In this document: positions 5,921 through 14,974 of the stretch, in pieces
Layout of the letters: each line of letters begins with the position of its first letter
Position numbering within the stretch: position 1 is the first letter of the stretch
Assembly (NCBI RefSeq): GCF_000819745.1
Contig: NZ_CDDA01000034.1
Span: 51,255-115,254, forward strand
From: Aeromonas bestiarum
Lineage (GTDB): Bacteria > Pseudomonadota > Gammaproteobacteria > Enterobacterales > Aeromonadaceae
Length of the DNA: 64,000 bases
Reading direction: 5' to 3'
Notes under the pieces: generated by a model
What the model saw: only the letters and a program-made list of their open reading frames with translations
Database searches by the model: none
Told to the model about the DNA's origin: nothing
Made by a program: the position numbers and the translations under genes

Positions 5921-8505
5921 ACCTCCGGTGAGTTGAGGGTGAGCGGCAGTGAGATGCGCATGCAGGTGCCGTTGCCGTTGGGGCCGGAAAATGCCCAGAT
6001 GCGGCCGCCATGGGCCTCTATCATAGCGCGGGAAATGGCGAGGCCAAGCCCGGTGCCGCGACTGCCGCAATCACCGACCGGCTGGGTGTAGAACAGATTG
6101 AAGATCTTGTCCCGATCCGACTCGGCGATGCCGACCCCGATGTCGATGATGTCGATGATGAGATCCGGATCCGCCAGCATCACCTTGAACTCTATGGGGG
6201 TGCCGGCCGGCGAGTAGCGGGAGGCGTTGTCGAGGATATTGACCAGCACCTGCTCGATCAGGGCGCCGTGCACGTAGAGCTGGGGGATCTGCTGATCGAA
6301 GTGCACCAGCAGCTTGTGCTGGCGCCAGGAGGACTCCAGCCGCTTGCGGGCGCTCTCCACCAGATCCGCCAGGTCGACCCAGTCCCGTTTCAACTGGAAG
6401 TCCGGTGAACCTATGCGAGTCATGTCCAGCAGGTTCTGCACGTAGCTGTGCAGGCGGCGCGCCTCGTCCTGCACCGAATGTAGCAGTTCGTTGCGATCCT
6501 CTGCACTTATCCGATCACCGTATTCCAGCAAGGTGCTGCCGGCCCCCATTATGGTCGCCAGCGGCGTCTTCAGATCGTGGGAAACCGACGAGAGCAGGGC
6601 GGCGCGCATCCGATCCGTCTCCGCCTGCAGCTGGCTGTCGGCCAGCCGCTCGTTGAGATCGATCCGGGCCAGGGCGGCGCGTATGTCGGTGAGCAGGGCC
6701 TGCAGCTGATGTTCGGCCGAGGAGGCGAGCGGGTTGGACAATCGAATGCCGAGCACCAGATCATCGGTGAGATGGTGATATTGCGCCTCGGCGGCATTGA
6801 GGGTGGCCGTGTGGGCGCCGGCGCTCTGCTTCTGGGCCAGGCACCAGTCGATGGCCGCCTTGTCGGTCTGCCCGGGTCTGTGCTGAGCCGATCCCGCCCT
6901 GTGCTGATAATCCTGATCGAGGGCAAAGACGGGCTGGGTCAGGGCCAGCGAGATGGCCTGGGTGCCTTGCCTGAGCACCTCTTCCGGGCTGCTGGCGGTG
7001 GCCAGCCCCTGGCTCAGCGACAGCAGGGCATTGCCGAGCTGCTGGGTCTCGCGCAGGCCGATCAGCTGTTGCCGCTGGCGGGAGGCGAGTCGTCCCGCCG
7101 TCATGCCGACGATGAGCAGCACGAACAGGGTGAGCAGGTCGCTGTGGCTGGCCACGTTCAGGGAGAAGTAGGGAGCGGTGAACAGCAGATTGTGAGCGAC
7201 GAAGCCCAGCACGGCTGCCAGTATGGCGGGCACCAGACTGGTGGTGAGCGCCGTGGCCAGCACCCCCAGCACGAACAGCAGTGGCAGGGAGGCGGGCGGC
7301 AGCCAGTGGGAGAGTCCCCAGGCGGTCGCCGAGGTCACCGCCATTATGGTGATGGCCAGCAGGCTCTGGCGAATATCCTTGGGGTGGAGTGGTTGCAGCC
7401 CCAGGCCTGGCTTGCGTTTCTCCGTGTCCACCAGCGTGATTTCGAGCCCCTGTGCCTGCTTGAGCAGGTGCTGCACCAGGGAGCGGCGCCAGGGGGCCTT
7501 GTGGGGTTTGCCGAGCAGCAGCTGGGAGACCTGTTGCTGTTCGGCGGTTTCCAGCAAGGTGCTGGCCACCGCCGGGCTGGAGAGGGTCAGCACCTTGGCA
7601 CCTAGGTGAGAGGCCAGCGCCAGCGCCTGCTCCAGCTCGGCGGAGCGTTGCCCCTTGCTGTCGATGTGCACCACCAGCCAGGGCAGCTGGCGGCGCTGGG
7701 CGAAGCGGTGGCCATAGCGCACCAGCGCCGAGCCGTGCTGATCGCCGAGGCAGACCATCAGCTTGCCCCGCAGCGGCAGCGTGGCCTTGCCCGCAGCCTG
7801 CCACTGCAGTTGCAGATCCCCCTCCACGTGGCTGGCGGCGGTCTGCATCGCCAGCTCGCGCAGGGCGGTCAGGTTGTTGAGGGAGAAGAAGGATTGCAGG
7901 GCGGCCTTGGCCTGATGGGGCACATAGACCTTGCCCTCCTTGAGCCGGCCGAGCAGCTCCTTGGGGGGCAGGTCTATCAGTATGATGCTGTCCGCTTCCA
8001 GCAGCACCTGATCCGGCAGTGTCTCCTTGACCCTGACCCCGGTAAGTTGCCACACCAGATCGTTGAGGCTCTCTAGGTGCTGTACGTTGAGGGTGGAGTA
8101 GACGTCGATGCCGGCACCGAGCAGCTCCTCCACATCCTGCCAGCGCTTCTCGTGACGGCTGCCCGGGGCGTTGCTGTGGGCCAGCTCATCCACCACCACT
8201 ATGGCGGGTTTGCGTTCGAGCAGCGCATCCAGATCCATCTCCTCCAGCCGTTGCTGGCGGTGGAGATGGATCTGGCGCGGCTGGATGGCGAGCTTGTCGA
8301 GCAGGGCCAGGGTCTCCTGACGGCCATGGGTTTCCACCACGCCGATCAGGATGTCGATCCCTTCCCGTGCCTGTTCCCGCACAGCTTGCAGCATGGCGTA
8401 GGTCTTGCCTACGCCGGGGGCGGCGCCGAGAAAGACCTTCAGCTTGCCCTTGTGTTCCTGCTCCAGGCTCGCCAACAAGGCATCGGCCCGCACCTCATCA
8501 CGCAT
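5917..8505 (-). CDS. kdpD: KdpD potassium-sensing histidine kinase
   Basis: An 862-residue sensor, slightly shorter than the 894 residues of E. coli. The N-terminal KdpD domain has a Walker A motif (GAAPGVGKTY) near residue 28, followed by a universal-stress-like domain at about 235-360. Four membrane segments lie near 390-490, a GAF-like region follows, and the phospho-acceptor histidine is in SSVSHDLKTPLA near residue 640. The HATPase domain has NILDNASRYSP and GTGLGLAIS. It senses K+ and turgor and phosphorylates or dephosphorylates KdpE. Its 5' end has been tandemly duplicated twice upstream. The true start is the copy that reads through. Confidence 0.95.
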   Translation of the reverse strand: MRDEVRADALLASLEQEHKGKLKVFLGAAPGVGKTYAMLQAVREQAREGIDILIGVVETHGRQETLALLDKLAIQPRQIHLHRQQRLEEMDLDALLERKPAIVVVDELAHSNAPGSRHEKRWQDVEELLGAGIDVYSTLNVQHLESLNDLVWQLTGVRVKETLPDQVLLEADSIILIDLPPKELLGRLKEGKVYVPHQAKAALQSFFSLNNLTALRELAMQTAASHVEGDLQLQWQAAGKATLPLRGKLMVCLGDQHGSALVRYGHRFAQRRQLPWLVVHIDSKGQRSAELEQALALASHLGAKVLTLSSPAVASTLLETAEQQQVSQLLLGKPHKAPWRRSLVQHLLKQAQGLEITLVDTEKRKPGLGLQPLHPKDIRQSLLAITIMAVTSATAWGLSHWLPPASLPLLFVLGVLATALTTSLVPAILAAVLGFVAHNLLFTAPYFSLNVASHSDLLTLFVLLIVGMTAGRLASRQRQQLIGLRETQQLGNALLSLSQGLATASSPEEVLRQGTQAISLALTQPVFALDQDYQHRAGSAQHRPGQTDKAAIDWCLAQKQSAGAHTATLNAAEAQYHHLTDDLVLGIRLSNPLASSAEHQLQALLTDIRAALARIDLNERLADSQLQAETDRMRAALLSSVSHDLKTPLATIMGAGSTLLEYGDRISAEDRNELLHSVQDEARRLHSYVQNLLDMTRIGSPDFQLKRDWVDLADLVESARKRLESSWRQHKLLVHFDQQIPQLYVHGALIEQVLVNILDNASRYSPAGTPIEFKVMLADPDLIIDIIDIGVGIAESDRDKIFNLFYTQPVGDCGSRGTGLGLAISRAMIEAHGGRIWAFSGPNGNGTCMRISLPLTLNSPEV

Positions 8506-8563
8506 TCCCGTACTCCTGCTCCAAGCTTGCCAGCAAGGTGCCAGCCGTTACCTCATCACGCAT
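8498..8563 (-). pseudogene. mini-ORF, first upstream copy of the kdpD 5' end
   Basis: A 21-codon frame reading MRDEVTAGTLLASLEQEYG and two more residues. The kdpD N-terminus is MRDEVRADALLASLEQEHK. The stop TGA lies at bases 6-8 of the true kdpD gene (overlap AATGCGTGA). Its CAGGAG codons form the Shine-Dalgarno of kdpD. The unit repeats every 58 bases. Confidence 0.88.
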
Positions 8564-8621
8564 TCCCGTACTCCTGCTTCAGGCTTGCCAGCAAGGCGCC
8601 AGCCGTTACCTCGTCACGCAT
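8556..8621 (-). pseudogene. mini-ORF, second upstream copy of the kdpD 5' end
   Basis: A 21-codon frame reading MRDEVTAGALLASLKQEYG and two more residues. It ends with the same AATGCGTGA overlap on the start of the next mini-ORF, so the three starts form a cascade. Its own upstream sequence, AAGGATAAC before the ATG, looks like the ancestral kdpD ribosome binding site. Confidence 0.88.
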
Positions 8622-8682
8622 TGTTATCCTTATCGAGCAACCGCTGGCTCAGTTCGAAAATGTGGGATACCGGTCCTCTCTA

Positions 8683-9204
8683 TCAAGCGCCCTTGTCGAG
8701 CTGCAGGTTCAGCTGGAGTATGTTGACCACTTGCGGGCCAAGGATACCAGCTTGTGCACTGGACTTGACCTGCTCCGTCAGCAAGGCGGGATCCAGCCCT
8801 CGCTGTTTGGCCACTCTTTCCACCTGAGCCAGCACGGCATCCACCGGCAGATGGGGGTCCAGGCCGGAGGCGGATCGGGTCAGCATGGCGGGTGATGCGT
8901 CACCGGTTGGCGCCTGGGCCTCGGTGTTGGCAAACTGGGCCCGCAGCGGTGAGCTCATGCCCAGATTGGATGCACCACCGCCTATGGTGGCGAAGTCGCT
9001 GGCGGAGGGGCGGGAGTGGAAGTACTCGGCCCGCTCGAATTTCTGCGCCAGCAGGGCACTGCCGATCAGCTGCTGTTTGCCGTTGGTTAGCTGGCTGCCG
9101 TTGGCCTGCCAGGGGAACATCAGCTGGGCCAGCCCGGTCACCGCCAGCGGGTAGCCGACACCCAGCAGCAGGGTCAGGGTCAGCAGGGTTCTGATTGCTA
9201 TCAT
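8683..9204 (-). CDS. kdpC: KdpC subunit of the K+-transporting ATPase
   Basis: A 173-residue protein from the ATG at 9204 (MIAIRTLL). A longer in-frame extension exists but lacks family similarity. One N-terminal membrane segment (residues 5-30) is followed by a periplasmic domain with the family blocks RPSASD and SASGLDPHL. KdpC stabilises the KdpFABC complex and raises K+ affinity. It is separated from kdpB by 161 bases, far more than is normal for this operon; the spacer holds a copy of the kdpB 3' end and a hairpin. Confidence 0.95.
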   Translation of the reverse strand: MIAIRTLLTLTLLLGVGYPLAVTGLAQLMFPWQANGSQLTNGKQQLIGSALLAQKFERAEYFHSRPSASDFATIGGGASNLGMSSPLRAQFANTEAQAPTGDASPAMLTRSASGLDPHLPVDAVLAQVERVAKQRGLDPALLTEQVKSSAQAGILGPQVVNILQLNLQLDKGA

Positions 9205-9230
9205 GATTCTCTTGCTCCAAACAGATTGAT

Positions 9231-9255
9231 GGGGTGCAGGCCAGGCTTGCACCCC
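9231..9255 (-). repeat. intercistronic hairpin between kdpB and kdpC
   Basis: GGGGTGCA (9231-9238) and TGCACCCC (9248-9255) form a perfect 8-bp stem with a 9-base loop and no T-tract. It may affect mRNA stability or the KdpB:KdpC ratio. Confidence 0.5.
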
Positions 9256-9267
9256 GCTATGTCGTCG

Positions 9268-9345
9268 TTACACCAGACCCAGGCCTGTGATGACCAGATC
9301 GATCAGCTTGATGCCCATGTATGGGGGCACGATCTGGCCGTGGAT
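9268..9345 (-). pseudogene. decayed copy of the 3' end of kdpB
   Basis: The minus strand reads [16 protein letters not shown] and TAA, against [16 protein letters not shown] and TGA at the true kdpB end. A preceding IVPPY matches IVPF. Over the last 16 sense codons there are five synonymous changes and one Ile/Met change. It lies directly downstream of kdpB. Confidence 0.9.
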
Positions 9346-9365
9346 ACCATCGTGCGGCGTTTTCA

Positions 9366-11423
9366 TCACACCAACCCCAGGCCGGTGATGACCAGGTCGA
9401 TCAGCTTGATTCCAATGAAGGGCACTATCAGGCCACCGACGCCGTAGATCAGCAGGTTGCGGCGCAGCAGGCTGGCGGCGGATCCCTTCAGGCTGACACC
9501 GCGCAGGGCCAGCGGTACCAGCGCCACTATGATGAGGGCGTTGAAGATGATGGCCGACAGAATGGCGCTCTGCGGGCTGCCCAGTTGCATCAGGTTCAGT
9601 GCCCCCAGCTGCGGATAGGCGGCGATGAACAGGGCCGGCAGTATGGCGAAGTACTTGGCCACGTCATTGGCGATGGAGAAGGTGGTCAGGGCGCCGCGGG
9701 TCACCAGCAGCTGTTTGCCGACCAGCACCACGTCCAGCAGCTTGGTGGGATTGGAATCCAGATCCACCAGATTGCCCGCCTCCTTGGCGGCCTGAGTGCC
9801 TTCGTTCATGGCCAGACCCACGTCGGCCTGGGCCAGCGCCGGGGCGTCGTTGGCACCGTCACCGCACATGGCGACCAGGCGGCCATCGGCCTGCTCCTGG
9901 CGGATATAGGCCAGTTTCTTCTCGGGGGTGGCTTCGGCGATGAAGTCATCCACCCCGGCTTCGGCGGCGATGGCGGCGGCGGTCAGCGGGTTGTCCCCTG
10001 TGATCATCACTGTCCGTATCCCCATGTGACGCAGGATCTGGAAGCGGGCCTTGATGCCGGGCTTGATGATGTCCTTGAGGAACACTACCCCCAGCAACTT
10101 CTCGTGGGTACAGACCAGCAGCGGGGTGCCGCCCTGGCGGGCTATGTTGTCGACCGACTTGAGGATCAGCTCGGGCACCGCCTTGCGCTCGAGGGAGAGG
10201 TAGTTGAGCACAGCATCCACAGCCCCCTTGCGATATTGATGACCGTTGCGATCCAGTCCGCTCAACCGGGTCTCGGCGCTGAACGGGATCAGCTTGTCAC
10301 TCTCCAGCTGGCTCGGCTTGGCCATGCTCTTGCCTGCCAGAGTCAGGATGGACTTGCCTTCCGGCGTATTGTCGCCGAGGGAGGCCAGCATGGCTGCCTG
10401 GGCCAGCAGGGAGGGATCCACGCCGGGGGCCGGGATCAGCTCGTCGGCCATGCGGTTGCCGAAGGTGATGGTGCCCGTCTTGTCCAGCAGCAGGGTGCGC
10501 ACGTCACCGGCGGCCTCCACGGCGCGGCCCGACTTGGCAATCACGTTCAGCTTCACCAGCCGATCCATGCCGGCGATGCCGATGGCGGAGAGCAGGCCGC
10601 CTATGGTGGTCGGGATCAGGGTGATGAAGAGGGCGAGCAGGTAGAGCCTGGGCACCTGGGTGCCGTTGTAGTTGAGGAACCAGGGCAGGGTAGCCACCAC
10701 CAGCAGGAAGATCAGGGTCAGACCCACCAGCAGGGCATCGAGTGCCATCTCGTTCGGGGTCTTCTGGCGCTTGGCTCCTTCCACCAGCGAGATCATCCGG
10801 TCCAGCGTGCTCTCACCCGGATTGTTGCTGACCCGTACCCAGATCTCGTCCGAAACCACAGTGGTGTTGCCGGTCACGCCGCTGCGGTCGGTGCCGGATT
10901 CGCGGATGACGGGGGCGGATTCACCCGTGATGGCCGCCTCGTTGACCGAGGCGATGCCGGCCACCACTTCACCATCGGCCGGGATCATCTCGCCGCTGCG
11001 CACCAGCACCAGATCGCCTTTCAGCAGGCTGGTGGCGGGCACCCATTCACCCTGTCCATCCTTGGCATCCGTGACCCGGCGCGCCTTGAGCTGGCTCATG
11101 CCGGCCTTCAGGCTGTCGGCTCTCGCCTTGCCGCGTCCTTCGGCCAGGGTCTCGGCGAAGTTGGCAAACCAGAGGGTCAGCCAGAGCCAGGCGGTGAGCT
11201 GCCAGGCCAGGCTGGGAGCCACGCCCGACAAGGGTTGGCCCAGCAGGGATTCCACTGTCGCCATCACGGCGGCCAGCCAGAGGGTGAACAGTATGGGGCT
11301 GCCAAACAGTGCCTTGGGGTTGAAGCGATAGAGGGCTTCGACCATGGCTTGCACAATTTGCGAGCTCTGTTTCTTGGCCTTCACCTTCTCGGTGCGGGCC
11401 GTCATTGAGATGGACTTGCTCAT
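9366..11423 (-). CDS. kdpB: KdpB ATPase subunit
   Basis: A 685-residue P-type ATPase. The phosphorylation motif DKTGT is near residue 314 ([12 protein letters not shown]), the TGES motif near residue 162, and the hinge [10 protein letters not shown] near residue 525. Membrane segments lie at the N-terminus, near 225-290 and at the C-terminus. It hydrolyses ATP to drive K+ uptake through KdpA. The start overlaps the kdpA stop by one base. The C-terminal codons are repeated downstream as a relic. Confidence 0.97.
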   Translation of the reverse strand: MSKSISMTARTEKVKAKKQSSQIVQAMVEALYRFNPKALFGSPILFTLWLAAVMATVESLLGQPLSGVAPSLAWQLTAWLWLTLWFANFAETLAEGRGKARADSLKAGMSQLKARRVTDAKDGQGEWVPATSLLKGDLVLVRSGEMIPADGEVVAGIASVNEAAITGESAPVIRESGTDRSGVTGNTTVVSDEIWVRVSNNPGESTLDRMISLVEGAKRQKTPNEMALDALLVGLTLIFLLVVATLPWFLNYNGTQVPRLYLLALFITLIPTTIGGLLSAIGIAGMDRLVKLNVIAKSGRAVEAAGDVRTLLLDKTGTITFGNRMADELIPAPGVDPSLLAQAAMLASLGDNTPEGKSILTLAGKSMAKPSQLESDKLIPFSAETRLSGLDRNGHQYRKGAVDAVLNYLSLERKAVPELILKSVDNIARQGGTPLLVCTHEKLLGVVFLKDIIKPGIKARFQILRHMGIRTVMITGDNPLTAAAIAAEAGVDDFIAEATPEKKLAYIRQEQADGRLVAMCGDGANDAPALAQADVGLAMNEGTQAAKEAGNLVDLDSNPTKLLDVVLVGKQLLVTRGALTTFSIANDVAKYFAILPALFIAAYPQLGALNLMQLGSPQSAILSAIIFNALIIVALVPLALRGVSLKGSAASLLRRNLLIYGVGGLIVPFIGIKLIDLVITGLGLV

Positions 11424-13105
11424 TAGAAAGCTCCCTGTATCAGGCTCAGATGTTCGGCCACGGGTCCCAGTGCCAGCAGTGGCAGGAAGGAGAGGCCGCC
11501 AATCAGCAGTACTGTGATGATCAGCAAGGTAATAAACAGTGGCCCCCGGATCGGGAAGTCACCTTCACCCGTCTCCTGGCGCGGAGCGCGGGCGAGCTGG
11601 CCGGCAATGGCCAGCACGGGGATGATGTAACCGAAGCGGCCGAGCAGCATGGCCAGCGCGATGGCGATGCACTGCCAGCTATCGGCGGCGGCAAAGCCCG
11701 CGAAGGCGGAACCGTTGTTGCCGGCAGCCGAGGCGTAGGCATAGATCAGCCGTGACAGGCCGTGCGGGCCTTCATGACCTATGACGGTGGCGGCATTCGG
11801 CATCAGCAGGGTCACGCCACCGATCACCAATACCCCGACCGGCATCACCAGCATGCTGGCGACCACCCACTTCATCTCCGTGATGCCGAGGCGTTTACCC
11901 AGATAGGTCGGGGTGCGACCCACCATGAGGCCACACAGGAACACGGTCAGCAGCACGAACAGCATCATGCCGTAGATGCCGGCACCCACGCCGCCGAACA
12001 CCACTTCACCCAGCAGCATGTTGATCATGGCGACCATACCGGCGAGGGGGGCAAAGCTGTCGTGCATGGCGTTGACCGAGCCGTTGGAGGCGGCCGTGGT
12101 CGCCACTTCCCAGATGCTGGAGAGCACTGGGCCGAAGCGGCTCTCCTTGCCTTCCCAGTTGCCCATCTGAGTGGTGAGGTGAGCGAGGTTGGGATCCGGC
12201 TTCATCTCCTGGGAGAGGGAGAGGCAGAGCCCCAGCACCAGCATGATGGTCATGGCGACGAGGATGGCGCGACTGTGGGCCACATCCTTCACGTAGCGGC
12301 CCAGGGTGCAGACCATGGCGGCGGCTATGGTGAGCAGGGCGACCATCTCCAGCCAGTTGGAGAGGGCGGTCGGGTTCTCGAACGGGTGGGCCGAGTTGAT
12401 GCCGAAGAAGCCACCGCCGTTGGAGCCGAGCTGCTTGATGGCGATCTGGGACGCGGCAGGGCCGAGCGGCAGCAGCTGTTCCTGACCTTCCAGGCTGTGG
12501 AACGGCAGATAGGCCGACAGCGTCTGGGGCACGCCCTGCCATACCAGCAGCAGCGCCATGATCAGCGCCATCGGCAGCAGCACGTAGAGGCAGAAACGCA
12601 CCAGATCCTGCCAGAAGTTGCCGATGTGGGTAGTTTGCTGGCGGGCTATGCCGCGGAACAGGGCGATGGCGACGGCTGCGCCCGTCCCGGCGGAGACGAA
12701 GTTCTGGGTGGTGAGCCCCACCATCTGACTGAAGTAGGAGAGGCTGGCCTCACCGGAATAGGCTTGCCAGTTGGTGTTGGTCATGAAGCTGACCGCCGTG
12801 TTGAAGGCCATTTGCCAGCTCAGGCCGGGCAGTTGCTGCGGGTTGAGGGGCAGCAGGCCTTGCGCCATCAGGATCAGGAACAGCAGGCCGAAACCGGCGC
12901 CGTTGAATGCCAGCAGGCTGAGGGCGTAGGACTTCCAGTCCTGCTCCCGTCCGTCCGTGCCACAGCAGGCCAGGGTGGCGCGCTCTATGGGCGACAGCCA
13001 GCGACTTTGCCCCTCGAATACCCGATACAGGTAGCCGCCAAGCAGGGGGGCCGGCAGCAGGATCAGCAGCACAAAGGCCACCGGATAGATCACTTCTTGC
13101 CACAT
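11423..13105 (-). CDS. kdpA: KdpA potassium channel subunit
   Basis: A 560-residue polytopic inner-membrane protein with about ten transmembrane segments and repeated pore-loop regions (for example NGGGFFG and NNGSAFAGF), typical of the superfamily of K+ transporters. It forms the K+-selective path of KdpFABC. It follows kdpF by 10 bases and overlaps kdpB by one base. Length and order are normal. Confidence 0.96.
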   Translation of the reverse strand: MWQEVIYPVAFVLLILLPAPLLGGYLYRVFEGQSRWLSPIERATLACCGTDGREQDWKSYALSLLAFNGAGFGLLFLILMAQGLLPLNPQQLPGLSWQMAFNTAVSFMTNTNWQAYSGEASLSYFSQMVGLTTQNFVSAGTGAAVAIALFRGIARQQTTHIGNFWQDLVRFCLYVLLPMALIMALLLVWQGVPQTLSAYLPFHSLEGQEQLLPLGPAASQIAIKQLGSNGGGFFGINSAHPFENPTALSNWLEMVALLTIAAAMVCTLGRYVKDVAHSRAILVAMTIMLVLGLCLSLSQEMKPDPNLAHLTTQMGNWEGKESRFGPVLSSIWEVATTAASNGSVNAMHDSFAPLAGMVAMINMLLGEVVFGGVGAGIYGMMLFVLLTVFLCGLMVGRTPTYLGKRLGITEMKWVVASMLVMPVGVLVIGGVTLLMPNAATVIGHEGPHGLSRLIYAYASAAGNNGSAFAGFAAADSWQCIAIALAMLLGRFGYIIPVLAIAGQLARAPRQETGEGDFPIRGPLFITLLIITVLLIGGLSFLPLLALGPVAEHLSLIQGAF

Positions 13106-13115
13106 AGTCAGTTCC

Positions 13116-13193
13116 TCACTCGTGGCTGCGCGTTAACGCACGCAACAGATAGCCCATAAGGGCGAGGACCAGCAGCAGATATAGCCAATTCAT
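13116..13193 (-). CDS. kdpF: KdpF small membrane subunit
   Basis: A 25-residue peptide, MNWLYLLLVLALMGYLLRAL and a short polar tail. It is one transmembrane helix, as in KdpF, which stabilises the KdpFABC complex. TGGAGTC lies just before the ATG. It ends 10 bases before kdpA and is the first gene of the operon. A partial copy of its ribosome-binding region (ATCGACTCC) lies 46 bases further upstream. Confidence 0.9.
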   Translation of the reverse strand: MNWLYLLLVLALMGYLLRALTRSHE

Positions 13194-13285
13194 ATCGACT
13201 CCATTGAGATAATTAGCTGCGAGAGTCGACGTAAAATCCTATCGACTCCGTTGGTGTCATTGACGTTGAAAGGGTATGTAAAACC

Positions 13286-13336
13286 GGCGTAAAGGCGCCA
13301 TAAAGCGGCATCGAGGGGGCGTAAAATCGGCGTAAA
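13286..13336 (-). promoter_or_regulatory. probable KdpE binding repeats upstream of kdpF
   Basis: GGCGTAAA occurs at 13286, 13318 and 13329. The last two are 11 bp apart, one helical turn. On the kdp coding strand they read TTTACGCC, similar to the TTTACACC-type sequence that KdpE binds at E. coli kdpF. They lie about 93-143 bases upstream of kdpF. Confidence 0.55.
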
Positions 13337-13374
13337 AAGCGCAGGTTTGTCGGGGTTGTCGAAGGGCAGATATG

Positions 13375-13399
13375 AAAAAACCGGGCCTGGACCGGGTTT
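13375..13399 (-). terminator. terminator downstream of gor
   Basis: On the minus strand AACCCGG pairs with CCCGGTT (one C-C mismatch), followed by six T. It lies beyond the gor 3' relic, so the relic would be included in the gor transcript. Confidence 0.6.
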
Positions 13400-13453
13400 G
13401 GTAGCAAGTTGCTGAAGCTAGCCTGATGGTGATGAGGCCAGCTTCAAACGTGC

Positions 13454-13520
13454 TTATCGCATTGTCACAAACTATTCCGCGCTGGTGGGATGGGGAGGGG
13501 GAACGCAGTGGTCGAGACAG
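13454..13520 (-). pseudogene. decayed copy of the 3' end of gor
   Basis: The minus strand reads HPTSAE, a TAG, then FVTMR and TAA. The true gor end is [12 protein letters not shown] and TGA. Upstream, DHCVPPP corresponds to DNCVAI. The copy lies directly downstream of gor, separated from it by about 28 bases. Confidence 0.85.
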
Positions 13521-13548
13521 ACCTCGAGTTTCCCTCCTCACACGGCCA

Positions 13549-14898
13549 TCAGCGCATGGTCACAAACTCTTCTGCACTGGTCGGATGAATGGCCACGCAG
13601 TTGTCGAAGTCGGCCTTGGTGGCGCCCATCTTCATGGCGACGCCGAAGCCCTGCAGTATCTCGTCCATGGCGAAGCCGATGCCGTGCAGGCCGACCACCT
13701 TCTCTTCCGGCCCGACGCAGACCAGTTTCATCCGGGTGGGCTGGCGATGCTGGGTCAGGGCCGAATACATGGCGGTGAACTGGCTGCGGTAGACCTTGAC
13801 CTGGCTCTCGCCATACTCGGCGATGGCTTCCGGTTCAGTCAGCCCTATGGTGCCGATGGGCGGGTGGCTGAACACCACGGTCGGCACCAGATCGTAGTTG
13901 AGGTGCTCGTTCGGCTTGTTGTTGAACAGCCGCTCGGAGAGACGACGGCCCGCCGCGACGGCCACCGGAGTGAGCTGGATGCGGCCCGTGTTGTCACCGA
14001 CGGCATAGAGGTTGGCGACGGTCGTGTTCTGGAACTTGTCGGTCGGGATGAAGCCCTTCTCGTCCAGCTCGACACCTGTGGCGGCCAGGTTGAGGTTGTC
14101 GGTGGCCGGCACGCGGCCTATGGCCCAGATCAGGCAATCGACGGTGAGGTGGCGACCATCTTCCAGCTGCAGGGTCAGGCTCTCATCGGCGTTCTTGAGC
14201 ACAGCCTTGGGGATGGCGTGGGTGTGCAGTTTGGGCCCTTCCTGCGCCATGATCTCAACCAGAGTTTCGTGGATCATGGGGTCGAAGTTGCGCAGCGGCG
14301 CGTGCTTGCGCACCACCAGGTGGGTCTCGGAGCCAAGCGCCTGCATCACGCCGGCGATCTCCACGGCTATGTAGCCGGCGCCGACCACGGCAACCCGCTT
14401 GGGCTGCGCCTGCAGATCGAAGAAACCATCGGAATCTATACCCAGCTCTGCACCGGGAATGGCGGGTACTTCGGGACGGCCACCTGTGGCGATCAGTATG
14501 TGATCGGCGCTGTACTGCTCGCCGTTGACCTCGATCGTGTTGCTATTGACGAAGCGGGCGAAGCCCTTGACGACAGTGATCTGATTCTTGCCCAGTACGT
14601 TCTGATAGGACTGGTGAATGCGGCCAATATAGGCCTGGCGGGACTCGACCAGCTTGGCCCAGCTGAAGTGGTTGAGTGTGGTATCGAAGCCGTAGTCGGC
14701 GCCATATTTCAGGGCATCGGCGATCTGGCCCGCATACCACATGGCCTTCTTCGGCACGCAGCCGACGTTGACGCAGGTTCCACCCAACTCTTTGGCTTCA
14801 ATCAGGGCGACTTTCTTGCCGTACATGGCAGCCCGGTTGGCCGAGGCGATGCCGCCGCTGCCGCCACCGATGGCGATATAGTCAAAATGCTGTGCCAT
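13549..14898 (-). CDS. gor: glutathione reductase
   Basis: A 449-residue flavoprotein disulfide reductase, close to the 450 residues of E. coli Gor. The FAD-binding GGGSGG is at residues 8-13, the redox-active pair is in [13 protein letters not shown] near 38-50, the NADP-binding [11 protein letters not shown] is near 171, and the C-terminal HPTSAEEF histidine/glutamate belongs to the dimer active site. It reduces glutathione disulfide with NADPH in the cytoplasm. It is monocistronic. Its 3' end has a degenerate duplicate downstream. Confidence 0.95.
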   Translation of the reverse strand: MAQHFDYIAIGGGSGGIASANRAAMYGKKVALIEAKELGGTCVNVGCVPKKAMWYAGQIADALKYGADYGFDTTLNHFSWAKLVESRQAYIGRIHQSYQNVLGKNQITVVKGFARFVNSNTIEVNGEQYSADHILIATGGRPEVPAIPGAELGIDSDGFFDLQAQPKRVAVVGAGYIAVEIAGVMQALGSETHLVVRKHAPLRNFDPMIHETLVEIMAQEGPKLHTHAIPKAVLKNADESLTLQLEDGRHLTVDCLIWAIGRVPATDNLNLAATGVELDEKGFIPTDKFQNTTVANLYAVGDNTGRIQLTPVAVAAGRRLSERLFNNKPNEHLNYDLVPTVVFSHPPIGTIGLTEPEAIAEYGESQVKVYRSQFTAMYSALTQHRQPTRMKLVCVGPEEKVVGLHGIGFAMDEILQGFGVAMKMGATKADFDNCVAIHPTSAEEFVTMR

Positions 14899-14974
14899 TG
14901 CGAGGTTCTCCGCTCATTAAGAATGCAATCACAGCATGATGGGGATAAAGCGGCTGGCTCACAAGAGCCAGCGC

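Noticed and set aside
8498..8621. A regularly spaced repeat array that could suggest a CRISPR
   Set aside because: The 58-bp units are coding copies of the kdpD start, directly adjacent without spacers, and there are no cas genes.
9321..11408. A 695-codon plus-strand ORF opposite kdpB, and similar long antisense ORFs over kdpA, gor, the RND pump and pyrS
   Set aside because: They mirror real high-GC genes, lack ribosome binding sites, and have the histidine/glutamine/glycine-rich composition typical of antisense frames.
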